Assembly: GCA_038237925.1 (NCBI GenBank)
Contig: JBBRYF010000001.1
Span: 296,516-360,515 of the forward strand
Source of the DNA: AC-32 sp038237925
GTDB lineage: Bacteria; Actinomycetota; Thermoleophilia; Gaiellales; Gaiellaceae
Direction of reading: 5' to 3'
Length of the DNA stretch: 64,000 bases
Notes under the pieces: model-generated
The model's input: the letters and a program-made list of their open reading frames with translations, nothing else
Databases searched by the model: none
Told to the model about the DNA's origin: nothing
Program-made: the position numbers and the translations under genes
Part shown: one piece after another, positions 26,438 through 34,985 of the stretch
Layout of the letters: every line of letters starts with the position of its first letter
Position numbering within the stretch: position 1 is the stretch's first letter

Positions 26438-27663
26438 TCCCTGTGCGGGTCGACGAGCTCCCGCAGCTCGGGAAGCTCGACGTACGCGGCGGCGAGATCA
26501 CCGGTGTCCAAGTGGACTCGCGCCGTGTTCAGCCTGGTGATCTCTTCGTGGCGGTCGGCCGCGGGGCCGACTTCCTCGAGGACGCGCTCGCCCACCGTGC
26601 CGTCGCGACGCTCGTCCCCGACCGTCCCTTCGAGGCCTTCGCCGCACTCGGGTCGCTCGTCCGCGACCGCTCCGAGGCGCGCATCGTCGGGATCACGGGC
26701 TCGACGGGCAAGACCTCGACGAAGGACGTCCTGGCCGCTCTCTGCGCGCCCGCAGCGCGAACCGTCGCCGCGGAGGCGAGCTACAACAACGAGATCGGTG
26801 TCCCGCTCACGCTCTGTCGCCTCGAGCCCGACACGGAGATCTGCATTCTTGAGCTCGCGATGCGCGGCTTCGGCCAGATCGCCGACCTCTGCCGGATTGC
26901 GCGACCTCACGTCGGAGTCGTCACGAACGTCGGCCCGGTCCATCTCGAGCTCGTGGGCTCGCTCGAAGGCGTGCGGCGGGCGAAGGGCGAGCTTGTCGCC
27001 TCGCTTCCCGCCGGCGGGACGGCGATCGTGCCGGAGGGCTTCCCGGTCGACCGGGAGGACATCGAGGTCGTGCGCGTCGGCGAGCCCGCGGTCGAGGCCA
27101 CGGGCGGCCGGACGATCGTGGACGGCGTGAGCTTCAACTTCACCGCCGGCCACCAGGCTGCGAACGCCGCCGCCGCGCTCGCAGCGCTCGACGCGCTCGG
27201 CCTGCCGCGGCCGGAGCGCGTCGACGTCGAGTTCTCGCGCTGGCGCGGCGAGGAGCTGCCGTTGCCGGGAGGCGGCCTGCTGATCAACGACGCCTACAAC
27301 GCCAACCCGGTCTCGATGCGCGCGGCGCTTGCCCATCTCGCCGCCGTCGCTGGCGAGCGCCGCCGAGTCGCGATCCTCGGAGACATGGCTGAGCTCGGGG
27401 CCGATGCGCCAGCCTTTCACCAGGAGATCGGCTGGGAGCTCGCCCGTCACGGGGTCGAGGCGCTCGTCGCGGTCGGGGAGCTCAGCCGTGGCTACCTCGA
27501 CGGGGCGGTCGGCGTGCCTCTCACCCGCTGGGTACCCGATGCGAAAGCGGCGGCCACCGAAGCGGGCGAGCTCCTCGAGCCCGGTGACTGCGTCCTCGTC
27601 AAGGCCTCGCGCGCCGTCGGGCTCGAGCGAGTAGCCGAGGCGCTGGCGGCGGTGAGCGCTTGA
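26434..27663 (+). CDS. murF: UDP-N-acetylmuramoyl-tripeptide--D-alanyl-D-alanine ligase
   Basis: 409 residues, GTG start overlapping the murE stop. N-terminal GVQVDSRRVQPGDLFVAVG, P-loop GITGSTGKTSTKDVL, EASYNNEIGVPLTL (the MurF signature), HVGVVTNVGPVHLE, and C-terminal LLINDAYNANPVSMRAAL and AILGDMAELG. Adds D-Ala-D-Ala to the UDP-MurNAc tripeptide in the cytoplasm. Coupled to murE (GTGA) and to mraY (TTGA). Confidence 0.96.
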   Translation: MIPVRVDELPQLGKLDVRGGEITGVQVDSRRVQPGDLFVAVGRGADFLEDALAHRAVATLVPDRPFEAFAALGSLVRDRSEARIVGITGSTGKTSTKDVLAALCAPAARTVAAEASYNNEIGVPLTLCRLEPDTEICILELAMRGFGQIADLCRIARPHVGVVTNVGPVHLELVGSLEGVRRAKGELVASLPAGGTAIVPEGFPVDREDIEVVRVGEPAVEATGGRTIVDGVSFNFTAGHQAANAAAALAALDALGLPRPERVDVEFSRWRGEELPLPGGGLLINDAYNANPVSMRAALAHLAAVAGERRRVAILGDMAELGADAPAFHQEIGWELARHGVEALVAVGELSRGYLDGAVGVPLTRWVPDAKAAATEAGELLEPGDCVLVKASRAVGLERVAEALAAVSA

Positions 27664-28664
27664 GCCGCGTGCTCCTGGCGGGCGTGATCGCCCTGCTGAT
27701 CTCGATCTTCGTCGGCCCGAAGTTCGTTGACTTCCTTCGCCGCAACGAGTTCGGCCAGCACATCCGCGAGGAGGGACCGGAGCACCACGTCGCCAAGCAG
27801 GGCACGCCGACGATGGGTGGCCTCCTGATCCTGCTCTCGGCCGCGATCGGCTTCCTCGCGTTCAGCCGCTACACCGTTCCGGCGCTGACGGTGCTCTTCG
27901 TCACCCTCGCCTGCGGCACGATCGGCTTCCTAGACGACTTCATCAAGCTGACGCACCGCCGCTCGCTCGGCCTCAACGGCCGCTGGAAGCTGATCCTCCT
28001 GGGAGCGATCACCGTCGGCGTCGGCATCGCGGCCCGGCACCAGCATCTGCCGACGAGCGTCTACATCCCCGGCGTCGGCGATCTGGCGCTCTCGTACGCG
28101 TGGTACGGGCTGCTCTTCCTGGTGATCGCGGGCGCGGCCAACGGCGTCAACCTCACCGACGGCCTGGACGGGCTCGCGGCCGGGACGGTGATCATCGCGC
28201 TCTTCACGTTCGCCGCGATGATCGTGATCTCGTGGATCCGCTCCGGAACCCCGGGGCATCGCTTCGAGACGAAGCTCGACCTCGGGATCATCGCCGCGGC
28301 GCTGATCGGGGGCGCGATCGGATTCCTCTGGTACAACGCCTGGCCGGCCGAGGTGTTCATGGGCGACACCGGCTCGATGGCCCTCGGCGGGGCGCTGGCG
28401 GCGTTCGCGATCTTCACGAAGACGATCTTCCTGCTGCTGCTGATCGGCGGGATCTTCGCGCTCGTGGCGCTCTCGGTGATCATCCAGGTCTTCAGCTTCA
28501 AGTACTTCAAGCGGCGCGTGTTCCTGATGGCGCCGATCCAGCACCACTTCGAGCTGAAGGCGTGGTCGGAGACGAAGATCATGGTGCGCTTCTGGATCGT
28601 GACCGGGATCCTGTGCTCGATCGGCTTCGCGCTGTACTACCGCTACTTCACCGGGTTCCGCTGA
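27660..28664 (+). CDS. mraY: Phospho-N-acetylmuramoyl-pentapeptide transferase
   Basis: 334 residues from TTG 27660, overlapping the murF stop as TTGA; GTG 27669 is an alternative. About ten membrane helices. Diagnostic segments: KQGTPTMGGLL, GFLDDFIKLTHRRSLGLN (the DDxxK region), NGVNLTDGLDGLAAG, FMGDTGSMALGG and the HHFE motif in APIQHHFELKAWSE. Moves the UDP-MurNAc-pentapeptide onto undecaprenyl phosphate to give lipid I. The stop overlaps the inferred CTG start of murD. Confidence 0.97.
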   Translation: MSRVLLAGVIALLISIFVGPKFVDFLRRNEFGQHIREEGPEHHVAKQGTPTMGGLLILLSAAIGFLAFSRYTVPALTVLFVTLACGTIGFLDDFIKLTHRRSLGLNGRWKLILLGAITVGVGIAARHQHLPTSVYIPGVGDLALSYAWYGLLFLVIAGAANGVNLTDGLDGLAAGTVIIALFTFAAMIVISWIRSGTPGHRFETKLDLGIIAAALIGGAIGFLWYNAWPAEVFMGDTGSMALGGALAAFAIFTKTIFLLLLIGGIFALVALSVIIQVFSFKYFKRRVFLMAPIQHHFELKAWSETKIMVRFWIVTGILCSIGFALYYRYFTGFR

Positions 28665-29818
28665 GCACGCTGCCGCAGCGGGTGCTCGTGCTCGGGCTCG
28701 CTCGCTCCGGGAAGGCGGCGGTCGCGGCCCTCGAGCGGCGCGGGGTGGAGGCCGTCCCGGCCGGCCGGGAGCTCGGGAACGACGCCGACTTGGCGTTGCT
28801 CGACGGGGTCGAGCTGATGGTCAAGAGCCCGGGTGTGCCGCGGGACGCGCCGCTCGTCGTGGAGGCGCAGCGCCGCGGTCTGCCCATCTGGAGCGAGGTC
28901 GAGCTCGGCTACCGGCTCCTGGAGCCGCGCCTCGTCGGCGTCACCGGGACGAACGGCAAGACGACGACCGCCGAGCTCCTCGGTGCGATTCTGCGCGCGC
29001 CGGTCGCCGGCAACGTGGGCCGGGCGCTGACCGACCTCGACCACCAGGTCGCGCCGGGCGCGCTCGTCGTCTGCGAGCTGTCGAGCTTCCAGCTCGAGGA
29101 TGTGCACGAGCTCGCCTGCGAGGTCGCGGTGCTGCTCAACCTCGAGCCCGACCACCTCGACCGCCACGGCTCCTTCGAGGCCTACCGCGACGCGAAGCTG
29201 CGGATCTTCGAACGGGCCCGGGCGAAGGTCGTGCCGCAGGGAAGCGGTCTCGACGGGATCGAGTTCTCGGCGGACGACGAGCTGCCGGCCGAGCCGCTCA
29301 TCCGCGGCGCCCACAATCGCGAGAACGCCGCCGCTGCCACTGCGGCCGCGCGCGCCCTCGGCACTCCCGACGAGCAGATCGCCGAAGCGCTCCGCACCTT
29401 TCCGGGGGTCCCGCACCGCCTCGAGCCGGTCGGCGAGACGAACGGCGTCCGCTACGTGAACGACTCGAAGGCGACCAACGTCGCCGCCGCAATCCGCGCG
29501 CTCGCGGCGTACGCCGACGAGCCCGTGCACCTGATCCTGGGCGGCTCGCGCAAGGGCGAGGACTTCGCACCGCTCGCCACCGCGATCGGGCCGAACGTGC
29601 GCAGCGTCCACTTGATCGGCGAGACGGCCGGCGAGCTCGCGGCCGCGATCCCGCGGGCCCAGCGCGACGGCGACCTTGCCTCCGCGCTCGAGCACATCGA
29701 CGCGCAACCGGGCGACGTGGTGCTGCTCTCGCCGGCCTGTGCGAGCTACGACCAGTTCCGCGACTTCGAGGAGCGCGGCGAGGAGTTCAGGAGGCTGATG
29801 CAGAACCTGTCCGCGTGA
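28661..29818 (+). CDS. murD: UDP-N-acetylmuramoylalanine--D-glutamate ligase
   Basis: 385 residues from an inferred CTG start at 28661, overlapping the mraY stop (CTGA). GTG 28682 is the other choice and would begin at the first beta strand (VLVLGLARSGKAA). P-loop GVTGTNGKTTTAELL, FQLEDVHEL, NLEPDHLDRHGSFEAYRDAK, PHRLEPVGETNGVRYVNDSKATN and LLSPACASYDQF are all MurD signatures. Shorter than typical MurD (~440-450), mainly through a compact centre. Adds D-Glu to UDP-MurNAc-Ala. Confidence 0.95.
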   Translation: MSTLPQRVLVLGLARSGKAAVAALERRGVEAVPAGRELGNDADLALLDGVELMVKSPGVPRDAPLVVEAQRRGLPIWSEVELGYRLLEPRLVGVTGTNGKTTTAELLGAILRAPVAGNVGRALTDLDHQVAPGALVVCELSSFQLEDVHELACEVAVLLNLEPDHLDRHGSFEAYRDAKLRIFERARAKVVPQGSGLDGIEFSADDELPAEPLIRGAHNRENAAAATAAARALGTPDEQIAEALRTFPGVPHRLEPVGETNGVRYVNDSKATNVAAAIRALAAYADEPVHLILGGSRKGEDFAPLATAIGPNVRSVHLIGETAGELAAAIPRAQRDGDLASALEHIDAQPGDVVLLSPACASYDQFRDFEERGEEFRRLMQNLSA

Positions 29819-31044
29819 AACGCGGGCTCGAATCGAGCGTGCTCATCCTCGTGACCCTGGGGCTGGTCGCGTTCGGGCTCGTGATGGTCTACAGCGCAAC
29901 CTCGGCGTCGGCCGCGCTGGCCAACGGCGACCCCGCCTATTACCTCAAGCGCCAGGCGATCTACGCCTTCCTCGGGCTGATCCTGATGGTCGTCTTCTCG
30001 CGGATCGACTTCCGCGCGCTGCGGGCGATGGCGCCGGCCCTCGTCGTGACGAGCCTCGCGCTGCTGCTGGCGGTGCTCGTGGTCGGGCACGCGACGAACG
30101 GCGCGCGTCGCTGGATCTCGTTCGGGCCCGCCGCTTTCCAGCCGTCCGAGCTGGGGAAGCTCGCGCTCGCGGTCTGGGCGGCCGGCTACCTCGCCCGTCG
30201 CCGCCCGCCGCGCACGCTCAAGGAGCTCTGGCGGCCGCTCGGGCTCCTGACGTTTGTCTTCTGCGGCCTGATCGTCGTCGAGCCCGACCTCGGGACGGCG
30301 ATCGCGATCATTGTGATGCTCGCGGCGATGCTGCTCGTCGCCGGCACGCCGACGCGCACGCTCGGCAGCGGCCTCGGGATCATGGCCACGCTCGGCCTCT
30401 TCGCGGTGTGGCTCCAGCCGTACCGGCGCGCGCGCCTCTTCAGCTTCCTCAATCCCTGGCACGACGCCCGGGGCGCGGGCTTCCAGACCGTCCAGGCGAT
30501 GATCGGCCTCGGTTCCGGCGGGATCTTCGGCGTCGGCCTCGGCCAGAGCGTCCAGAAGGCGAACTACCTCCCCGAGGCGCACACGGACATGATCTTCGCG
30601 ATCATCGGCGAGGAGCTCGGGCTCGTCGGCGCGACGGCCGTGATGGCGGCCTACTGCGCGTTCGCCTACGCCGGCCTGCGGATCGCGCTCACCTGCAAGG
30701 ACCCATTCGGAAAGCGGCTCGCGGCCGGGCTCACAGCGCTCGTCTGCGGTCAGGCGGCGATCAACCTCGCGGCCGTGATGGGGCTCGCTCCGCTGACCGG
30801 AATTCCGCTGCCGTTCGTCTCGTACGGCGGCTCGAGCCTCGTGGTCGGGCTCGTCTGCGTCGGGATCCTCCTTAACATCGCTGCCAATGCCGGAGCAAAG
30901 AGCGCCAGTGTTTCTGATCGCAGCAGGGGGGACGGCCGGGCACGTCCTGCCCGCGCTGGCGATCGCCGAAGCGCTCCGCGCACGCGGAGCACGGGTGACG
31001 TTCGCCGGGTCGCCGGATCGCGCCGAGGCGCGGCTCGTTCCTGA
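29815..31044 (+). CDS. ftsW: Septal peptidoglycan polymerase FtsW (SEDS family)
   Basis: 409 residues, GTG start overlapping the murD stop (GTGA). About ten membrane helices with SEDS landmarks: MVYSATSASAA, GARRWISFGPAAFQPSELGKLA, VVEPDLGTAI, KANYLPEAHTDMIFAIIGEELG and GIPLPFVSYGGSSL. Polymerises lipid II at the septum together with FtsI. Unusually, its Arg-rich C-terminal tail of ~52 residues lies entirely over the start of murG (158-base overlap). Confidence 0.96.
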   Translation: MKRGLESSVLILVTLGLVAFGLVMVYSATSASAALANGDPAYYLKRQAIYAFLGLILMVVFSRIDFRALRAMAPALVVTSLALLLAVLVVGHATNGARRWISFGPAAFQPSELGKLALAVWAAGYLARRRPPRTLKELWRPLGLLTFVFCGLIVVEPDLGTAIAIIVMLAAMLLVAGTPTRTLGSGLGIMATLGLFAVWLQPYRRARLFSFLNPWHDARGAGFQTVQAMIGLGSGGIFGVGLGQSVQKANYLPEAHTDMIFAIIGEELGLVGATAVMAAYCAFAYAGLRIALTCKDPFGKRLAAGLTALVCGQAAINLAAVMGLAPLTGIPLPFVSYGGSSLVVGLVCVGILLNIAANAGAKSASVSDRSRGDGRARPARAGDRRSAPRTRSTGDVRRVAGSRRGAARS

Positions 31045-31963
31045 CGCGGGCTACGAGCTCGACACCTTCCGCGTGAGCGGGCTGCCTCGGCAGCCGGGGC
31101 CGGCCCAGGCGCGGGCGCTGCTGCGGGCGCTTGCCGCACCGGCCGCGTGCGACCGGATCCTGGCGCGGCGCAGGCCCGACGCCGTGCTCGGCGCGGGCGG
31201 TTACGTGGGCGGCCCGATGGTCGCTGCGGCCGCGCGGCGGCGGATCCCGGCGGCGCTGACTGAGGCCGACGCCCACCTCGGGCTGGCGAACCGCCTCGCC
31301 GCTCCGTTCGCGAAGCGCGTCTTCCTTTCCTTCCCGATTCCGGGCCGCGAGCCGCCGAAGTATCATGTGACCGGCCGGCCGATCCCACCTCGCTCGCGGG
31401 CAATGCCGCGCGATGAAGCGCGAAGCCGTCTCGAGCTGCCTACCGAAGGAGCCGTGCTGCTCGTCGCCGGCGGGAGCTTGGGAGCGCGCGCGCTGAACGA
31501 CCTCGCGGTCGAGACCTTCGGCGCCTCCGGCCCGGCGGTGATCCACCTCAGCGGCGAGCGGGAGTATGAGCACCTGCGCGGCCGCGTGTCCCGGCCCGAC
31601 TACCTGCTGCTCCCGTTCGTCGACGACTACGGCGCCGTCCTTGGTGCCTGCGACCTCGCACTGACGCGGGCCGGCGGCGGGGTGTGGGAGCTGGCTGCGG
31701 CCGGCGTCCCGGCGGTGCTCGTCCCGTATCCGCTGGCCACGGCCGATCACCAGACGAAGAACGCGCGCTACTTCCAGACCGCGGGCGGCGCGATTCTGAT
31801 CCCGGAGGGCGAGCTCGGGCGCGTGCCCGAAACCGTGCGGTCGCTACTCGGGGACGCGCGACGGCTCGCCGAGATGAGCGCCTCGATGAAGCGCGTGGCG
31901 CGGCCGGGTGCCGCCGAGGAGATCGCGGAGGAGCTGATGACGCTTGCGGCCGCTCGAGGGTAG
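30887..31963 (+). CDS. murG: UDP-GlcNAc--lipid I N-acetylglucosaminyltransferase
   Basis: 358 residues from ATG 30887. The N-terminal glycine loop is AAGGTAGHVLPALAIAEAL, followed by GAGGYVGGPMVAAAA, the second-domain GGSLGARALNDL, and the donor-binding block LALTRAGGGVWELAAAGVPAVLVPYPLATADHQTKNA. Makes lipid II at the inner face of the membrane. The glycine loop comes within eight residues of the start, so the start cannot be moved far and the long overlap with ftsW is real. Confidence 0.96.
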   Translation: MPEQRAPVFLIAAGGTAGHVLPALAIAEALRARGARVTFAGSPDRAEARLVPDAGYELDTFRVSGLPRQPGPAQARALLRALAAPAACDRILARRRPDAVLGAGGYVGGPMVAAAARRRIPAALTEADAHLGLANRLAAPFAKRVFLSFPIPGREPPKYHVTGRPIPPRSRAMPRDEARSRLELPTEGAVLLVAGGSLGARALNDLAVETFGASGPAVIHLSGEREYEHLRGRVSRPDYLLLPFVDDYGAVLGACDLALTRAGGGVWELAAAGVPAVLVPYPLATADHQTKNARYFQTAGGAILIPEGELGRVPETVRSLLGDARRLAEMSASMKRVARPGAAEEIAEELMTLAAARG

Positions 31964-33158
31964 GCGGCTCTGGTTCGTCGGGATCGGCGGCGCCGGGATG
32001 AGTGCGCTCGCGCTCGTCGCGCGGGAGTGGGGAGCGGAGGTTGGAGGCTCCGACCGGGCTCGCTCGTCGTACGTCGAGCGCCTCGAAGCCGCGGGGATTC
32101 CGGTCGCGATCGGGCACGACGCGGCGAACGTGCCCGACGGCGCCGAGGTGATCGTCTCCAGCGCCATCGCCGCGGACAACCCCGAAGTCACACGCGCGCG
32201 CGTGAAGAAGAAACGGGCCGAGCTGCTCGCCGAGCTCGTGGAGCGGCGGCCGTCGATCGTCGTCGCCGGCGCGCACGGCAAGACGACGACCAGCGCGATG
32301 ATCGCGTTCGTGCTCGACCGACTCGGGCTCGATCCCGCCTTTCTGATCGGCGGCGAGATTCCACAGCTCGACGGCAACGCGCGGGCAGGCGAGGGCTGGC
32401 TCGTGGCCGAGGGCGACGAGTCCGACCGGTCGCTCGAGCTGCTGCGCCCGCGCATTGCGGTGCTGACGAACGTCGAGCTCGACCACCACGCGACCTTCGC
32501 CTCCGAGGCGGAGGTGCGGGAGCTCTTCGAGCGCTGGCTCGCCCAGGCGCCGGAAACGGTGCGGGGCGAGGAGCTGGAGCCGCTCGAGCTCGAGCTCGCC
32601 GTTTCGGGCGAGCACAACGGGCGTAATGCCGCGACGGCTGTCGCCGCGCTCGAGCTCGCCGGGGTTTCACGTGAGGACGCCGAGCGCGTGCTGCCGGAGT
32701 TCACGGGCGCCGGCCGCCGCTTCGAGCTACGCGGCGACGCTGCCGGAGTGCGCGTCTACGACGACTACGGCCACCATCCGCGCGAGATTGCCGCGACCCT
32801 CGAGGCTGCGCGCTCGGCGGCGAACGGCGGTCGCGTCCTCGTGGTCTTCCAACCGCACCTCTACTCGCGCACGCGCTTTCTCGCGCATGAGCTCGGCCGC
32901 GCGCTCGCAGCGGCTGATGCGGTCGCGGTGACGAGCGTCTATGCGGCCCGCGAAGAGCCGGTGGCCGGGGTTGAGGGGAACCTCGTTGTCGAGGAGCTCG
33001 TGTCGGAGCGGCCGGGCATGCCGGTCGCGTGGACTCCGCAGCTCGAAGACGCGGTGGCGTTTCTTGCGCGCCGAGTGCGGCCGGGCGATCTGGTGCTGAC
33101 GATCGGCGCCGGTGACGTCGACCGGGCCGGGCCGATGCTGCTCGCGGAGCTCGCGTGA
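31944..33158 (+). CDS. murC: UDP-N-acetylmuramate--L-alanine ligase
   Basis: 404 residues from TTG 31944, overlapping murG by 20 bases. N-terminal FVGIGGAGMSALALVAREWG, P-loop VVAGAHGKTTTSAMIAF, GGEIPQLDGNAR, NVELDHHATF, EHNGRNAATAVAAL, then YDDYGHHPREIAATL and FQPHLYSRTRFL in the C-terminal domain. Joins L-Ala to UDP-MurNAc, the first peptide step. Shorter than average MurC (about 450-490). The stop overlaps the GTG of murB. Confidence 0.95.
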   Translation: MRPLEGRRLWFVGIGGAGMSALALVAREWGAEVGGSDRARSSYVERLEAAGIPVAIGHDAANVPDGAEVIVSSAIAADNPEVTRARVKKKRAELLAELVERRPSIVVAGAHGKTTTSAMIAFVLDRLGLDPAFLIGGEIPQLDGNARAGEGWLVAEGDESDRSLELLRPRIAVLTNVELDHHATFASEAEVRELFERWLAQAPETVRGEELEPLELELAVSGEHNGRNAATAVAALELAGVSREDAERVLPEFTGAGRRFELRGDAAGVRVYDDYGHHPREIAATLEAARSAANGGRVLVVFQPHLYSRTRFLAHELGRALAAADAVAVTSVYAAREEPVAGVEGNLVVEELVSERPGMPVAWTPQLEDAVAFLARRVRPGDLVLTIGAGDVDRAGPMLLAELA

Positions 33159-34036
33159 ACATCGAGCACGACGTCGCCCTTGCGCGCTTCACGACCCTCG
33201 GCACCGGCGGCCCTGCGGCGGCGTTCGCGCGGCCGGAGTCGCTCGAGGAGCTCGAGGAGGCGCTCGCGTGGGCACGGGCGCGCGAGCTGCCGGTGGCGAC
33301 GATCGGGCTCGGCTCGAACCTGCTCGCCTCAGACGAAGGCTTCGACGGGCTCGTGCTCAAGCTCGGCGGCGAGCTCGCGGAGGCGCAAGTCGAAGGCGAG
33401 CAGCTGCTCGCGGGCGGCGGTGCGGCGAACGCGGTCTGCCTCCACCGGGTGCGGGCGGCCGGCCTCGGCGGCTTCGAGTTCGCGTGCGCGATCCCGGGAA
33501 CGATCGGCGGCGGCGTTTGGATGAACGCGGGCGCCTACGGCAGCGACTGGGCGGCGATCCTCGATCGCGCGCTCGTCGTCGACGAGCACGGGCCGCGCTG
33601 GCAGACGCCTGCCGAGCTCGGACTCCGCTATCGCCACTCCGAGCTGCGCCATGGGCAAGTCGTCGCGCGGGCCGAGTTCGGCCTCGCTCCGTTGCCGGAG
33701 GACCAGATCAAGGCGAACGTCGCCCGGCTCCAAGCGCTCCGCAAGGCCGCGCAACCGACGAACAAGCGCACCTTCGGGAGCGTGTTCAAGAACCCCGAGC
33801 ACGAACTGACCGCGGGGCGGATGCTCGAGGCTTGCGGACTCAAGGGCCACCGGATCGGCGGCGCGCAGATCTCGCCGCGGCACGCGAACTTCATCGAGAA
33901 TTCCGGCGGTGCGCGCGCGGCCGACGCGATCGTCCTGATGGCCGAGGCGAGACGGCGTGCGCACGAGCAGTACGGCGTCGAGCTCGTGCACGAGGTCGAG
34001 TTTCTCGGACCGCTCGAGCTCCCGCCGCTGGGGTAG
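33155..34036 (+). CDS. murB: UDP-N-acetylenolpyruvoylglucosamine reductase
   Basis: 293 residues, GTG start overlapping the murC stop (GTGA). FAD-binding segments: TTLGTGGPAAAFARPES, TIGLGSNLLASDEGFDGLVLKL, AGLGGFEFACAIPGTIGGGVWMNAGAYGSDW; C-terminal TFGSVFKNPE, GGAQISPRHANFIEN with the catalytic region. Reduces enolpyruvyl-UDP-GlcNAc to UDP-MurNAc with NADPH. Its place between murC and ftsQ is normal for several Gram-positive groups. Confidence 0.96.
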   Translation: MNIEHDVALARFTTLGTGGPAAAFARPESLEELEEALAWARARELPVATIGLGSNLLASDEGFDGLVLKLGGELAEAQVEGEQLLAGGGAANAVCLHRVRAAGLGGFEFACAIPGTIGGGVWMNAGAYGSDWAAILDRALVVDEHGPRWQTPAELGLRYRHSELRHGQVVARAEFGLAPLPEDQIKANVARLQALRKAAQPTNKRTFGSVFKNPEHELTAGRMLEACGLKGHRIGGAQISPRHANFIENSGGARAADAIVLMAEARRRAHEQYGVELVHEVEFLGPLELPPLG

Positions 34037-34067
34037 GAGCACGGCTCGTGGCGGCGAAAGCCCCGTC

Positions 34068-34886
34068 GTGGGACGCCAGTCATCCGAGGGGTCGCGGACC
34101 CGTGCCGCTGTCGTCCACCTGCCGGCGTTCGAGCGGGCACCGATCGGGCGCCTCTTGCCGTCTGGTCGTTCCCTGCTCGTGGGCTTCGCGATCGTGCTCG
34201 GGGCGGTGGGCGCATATGTCCTTGCGCGCGAGACGCCGATGTTCGCTCTGCGGCAGGTCAAGGTCGAAGGCGCGCCGCCGGCGGTGGCCGCGCACGTGCG
34301 TGCCGCGCTCGCGCCACTCGAGGGCCAAAGCCTGCTCGCACTGAACTCGGCCGAGGTCGAGCGCCGCCTGGTGACCCTCCCCGACGTCGCGGCCGCCGGT
34401 TACGATCGCGACTTCCCGAACACGCTGCGGGTCGTCGTCCACCCAGAGCATGCGGTCGCCGTCGCGCGACGCGGCCCGAAGGCATGGCTGGTGGCGGCCA
34501 GCACGCGAACGATCGCGAGCGTCCCGTTGCGGACGAGACCTGATCTTCCGCGCATCTGGCTCGCGCACTCGAACGCCCCGTCGGTCGGCGACTCGATCAC
34601 CGACCGCTACGGACTCAGGGCAGTGCGAGCGCTGGCGTTCGCGCGCACCGCGGGGTTCCGTCAACGCATTCGCATGGTCCGCGTCCGCGAGCGCGACCTG
34701 ACCTTCCTGCTCGGCTCCGGAATCGAGCTGCGCCTGGGCGATCTGCGGGCGGTCCCGTTGAAGCTCGCAACCGCTTCGCGGATCCTGCCGGGACTCCTTT
34801 CGCAGGGCCGGTACGCCTACCTCGACGTGAGCGTCCCCGAGCGGACGGTGGCTGGCATAAGTCTAGACTCTCAGCCTAAGCCTTAG
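34068..34886 (+). CDS. ftsQ: Cell division protein FtsQ (POTRA domain)
   Basis: About 272 residues from GTG 34068, the only start that leaves a sensible cytoplasmic N-terminus after murB ends; it has no clear ribosome binding site. One membrane helix (SLLVGFAIVLGAVGAYVLA), then the POTRA domain (FALRQVKVEGAPPAVAAHVRAAL, RRLVTLPDVAAAGYDRDFPNTLRVVVHPEHAVAVA) and an FtsQ-type beta domain ending PERTVAGI. Links FtsL/FtsB-type proteins to the divisome. The last codons run into a small CTAAGCCTTAG palindrome. Confidence 0.9.
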   Translation: MGRQSSEGSRTRAAVVHLPAFERAPIGRLLPSGRSLLVGFAIVLGAVGAYVLARETPMFALRQVKVEGAPPAVAAHVRAALAPLEGQSLLALNSAEVERRLVTLPDVAAAGYDRDFPNTLRVVVHPEHAVAVARRGPKAWLVAASTRTIASVPLRTRPDLPRIWLAHSNAPSVGDSITDRYGLRAVRALAFARTAGFRQRIRMVRVRERDLTFLLGSGIELRLGDLRAVPLKLATASRILPGLLSQGRYAYLDVSVPERTVAGISLDSQPKP

Positions 34887-34907
34887 AGTTTAGCGCCACG
34901 GTTGGCG

Positions 34908-34980
34908 TTGACAGCGGGTCCGCGGAGGCGTACCCTGCCGTGCGCTGAAGACGTACTGTCGACTAAAGCTTGAGGTGGAG
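34908..34980 (+). promoter_or_regulatory. ftsZ promoter and ribosome binding site
   Basis: TTGACA at 34908-34913, exactly 17 bases, then TACCCT at 34931-34936: a near-consensus housekeeping promoter just before ftsZ. The ribosome site GAGGTGGAG ends at 34980, five bases before the TTG start. A dedicated ftsZ promoter inside or after the dcw operon is common, so this probably lets FtsZ be made above operon level. Confidence 0.75.
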
Positions 34981-34985
34981 ACGGG

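Noticed and set aside
32188..32670. Antisense Arg-rich frame inside murC
   Set aside because: Low-complexity shadow of murC.
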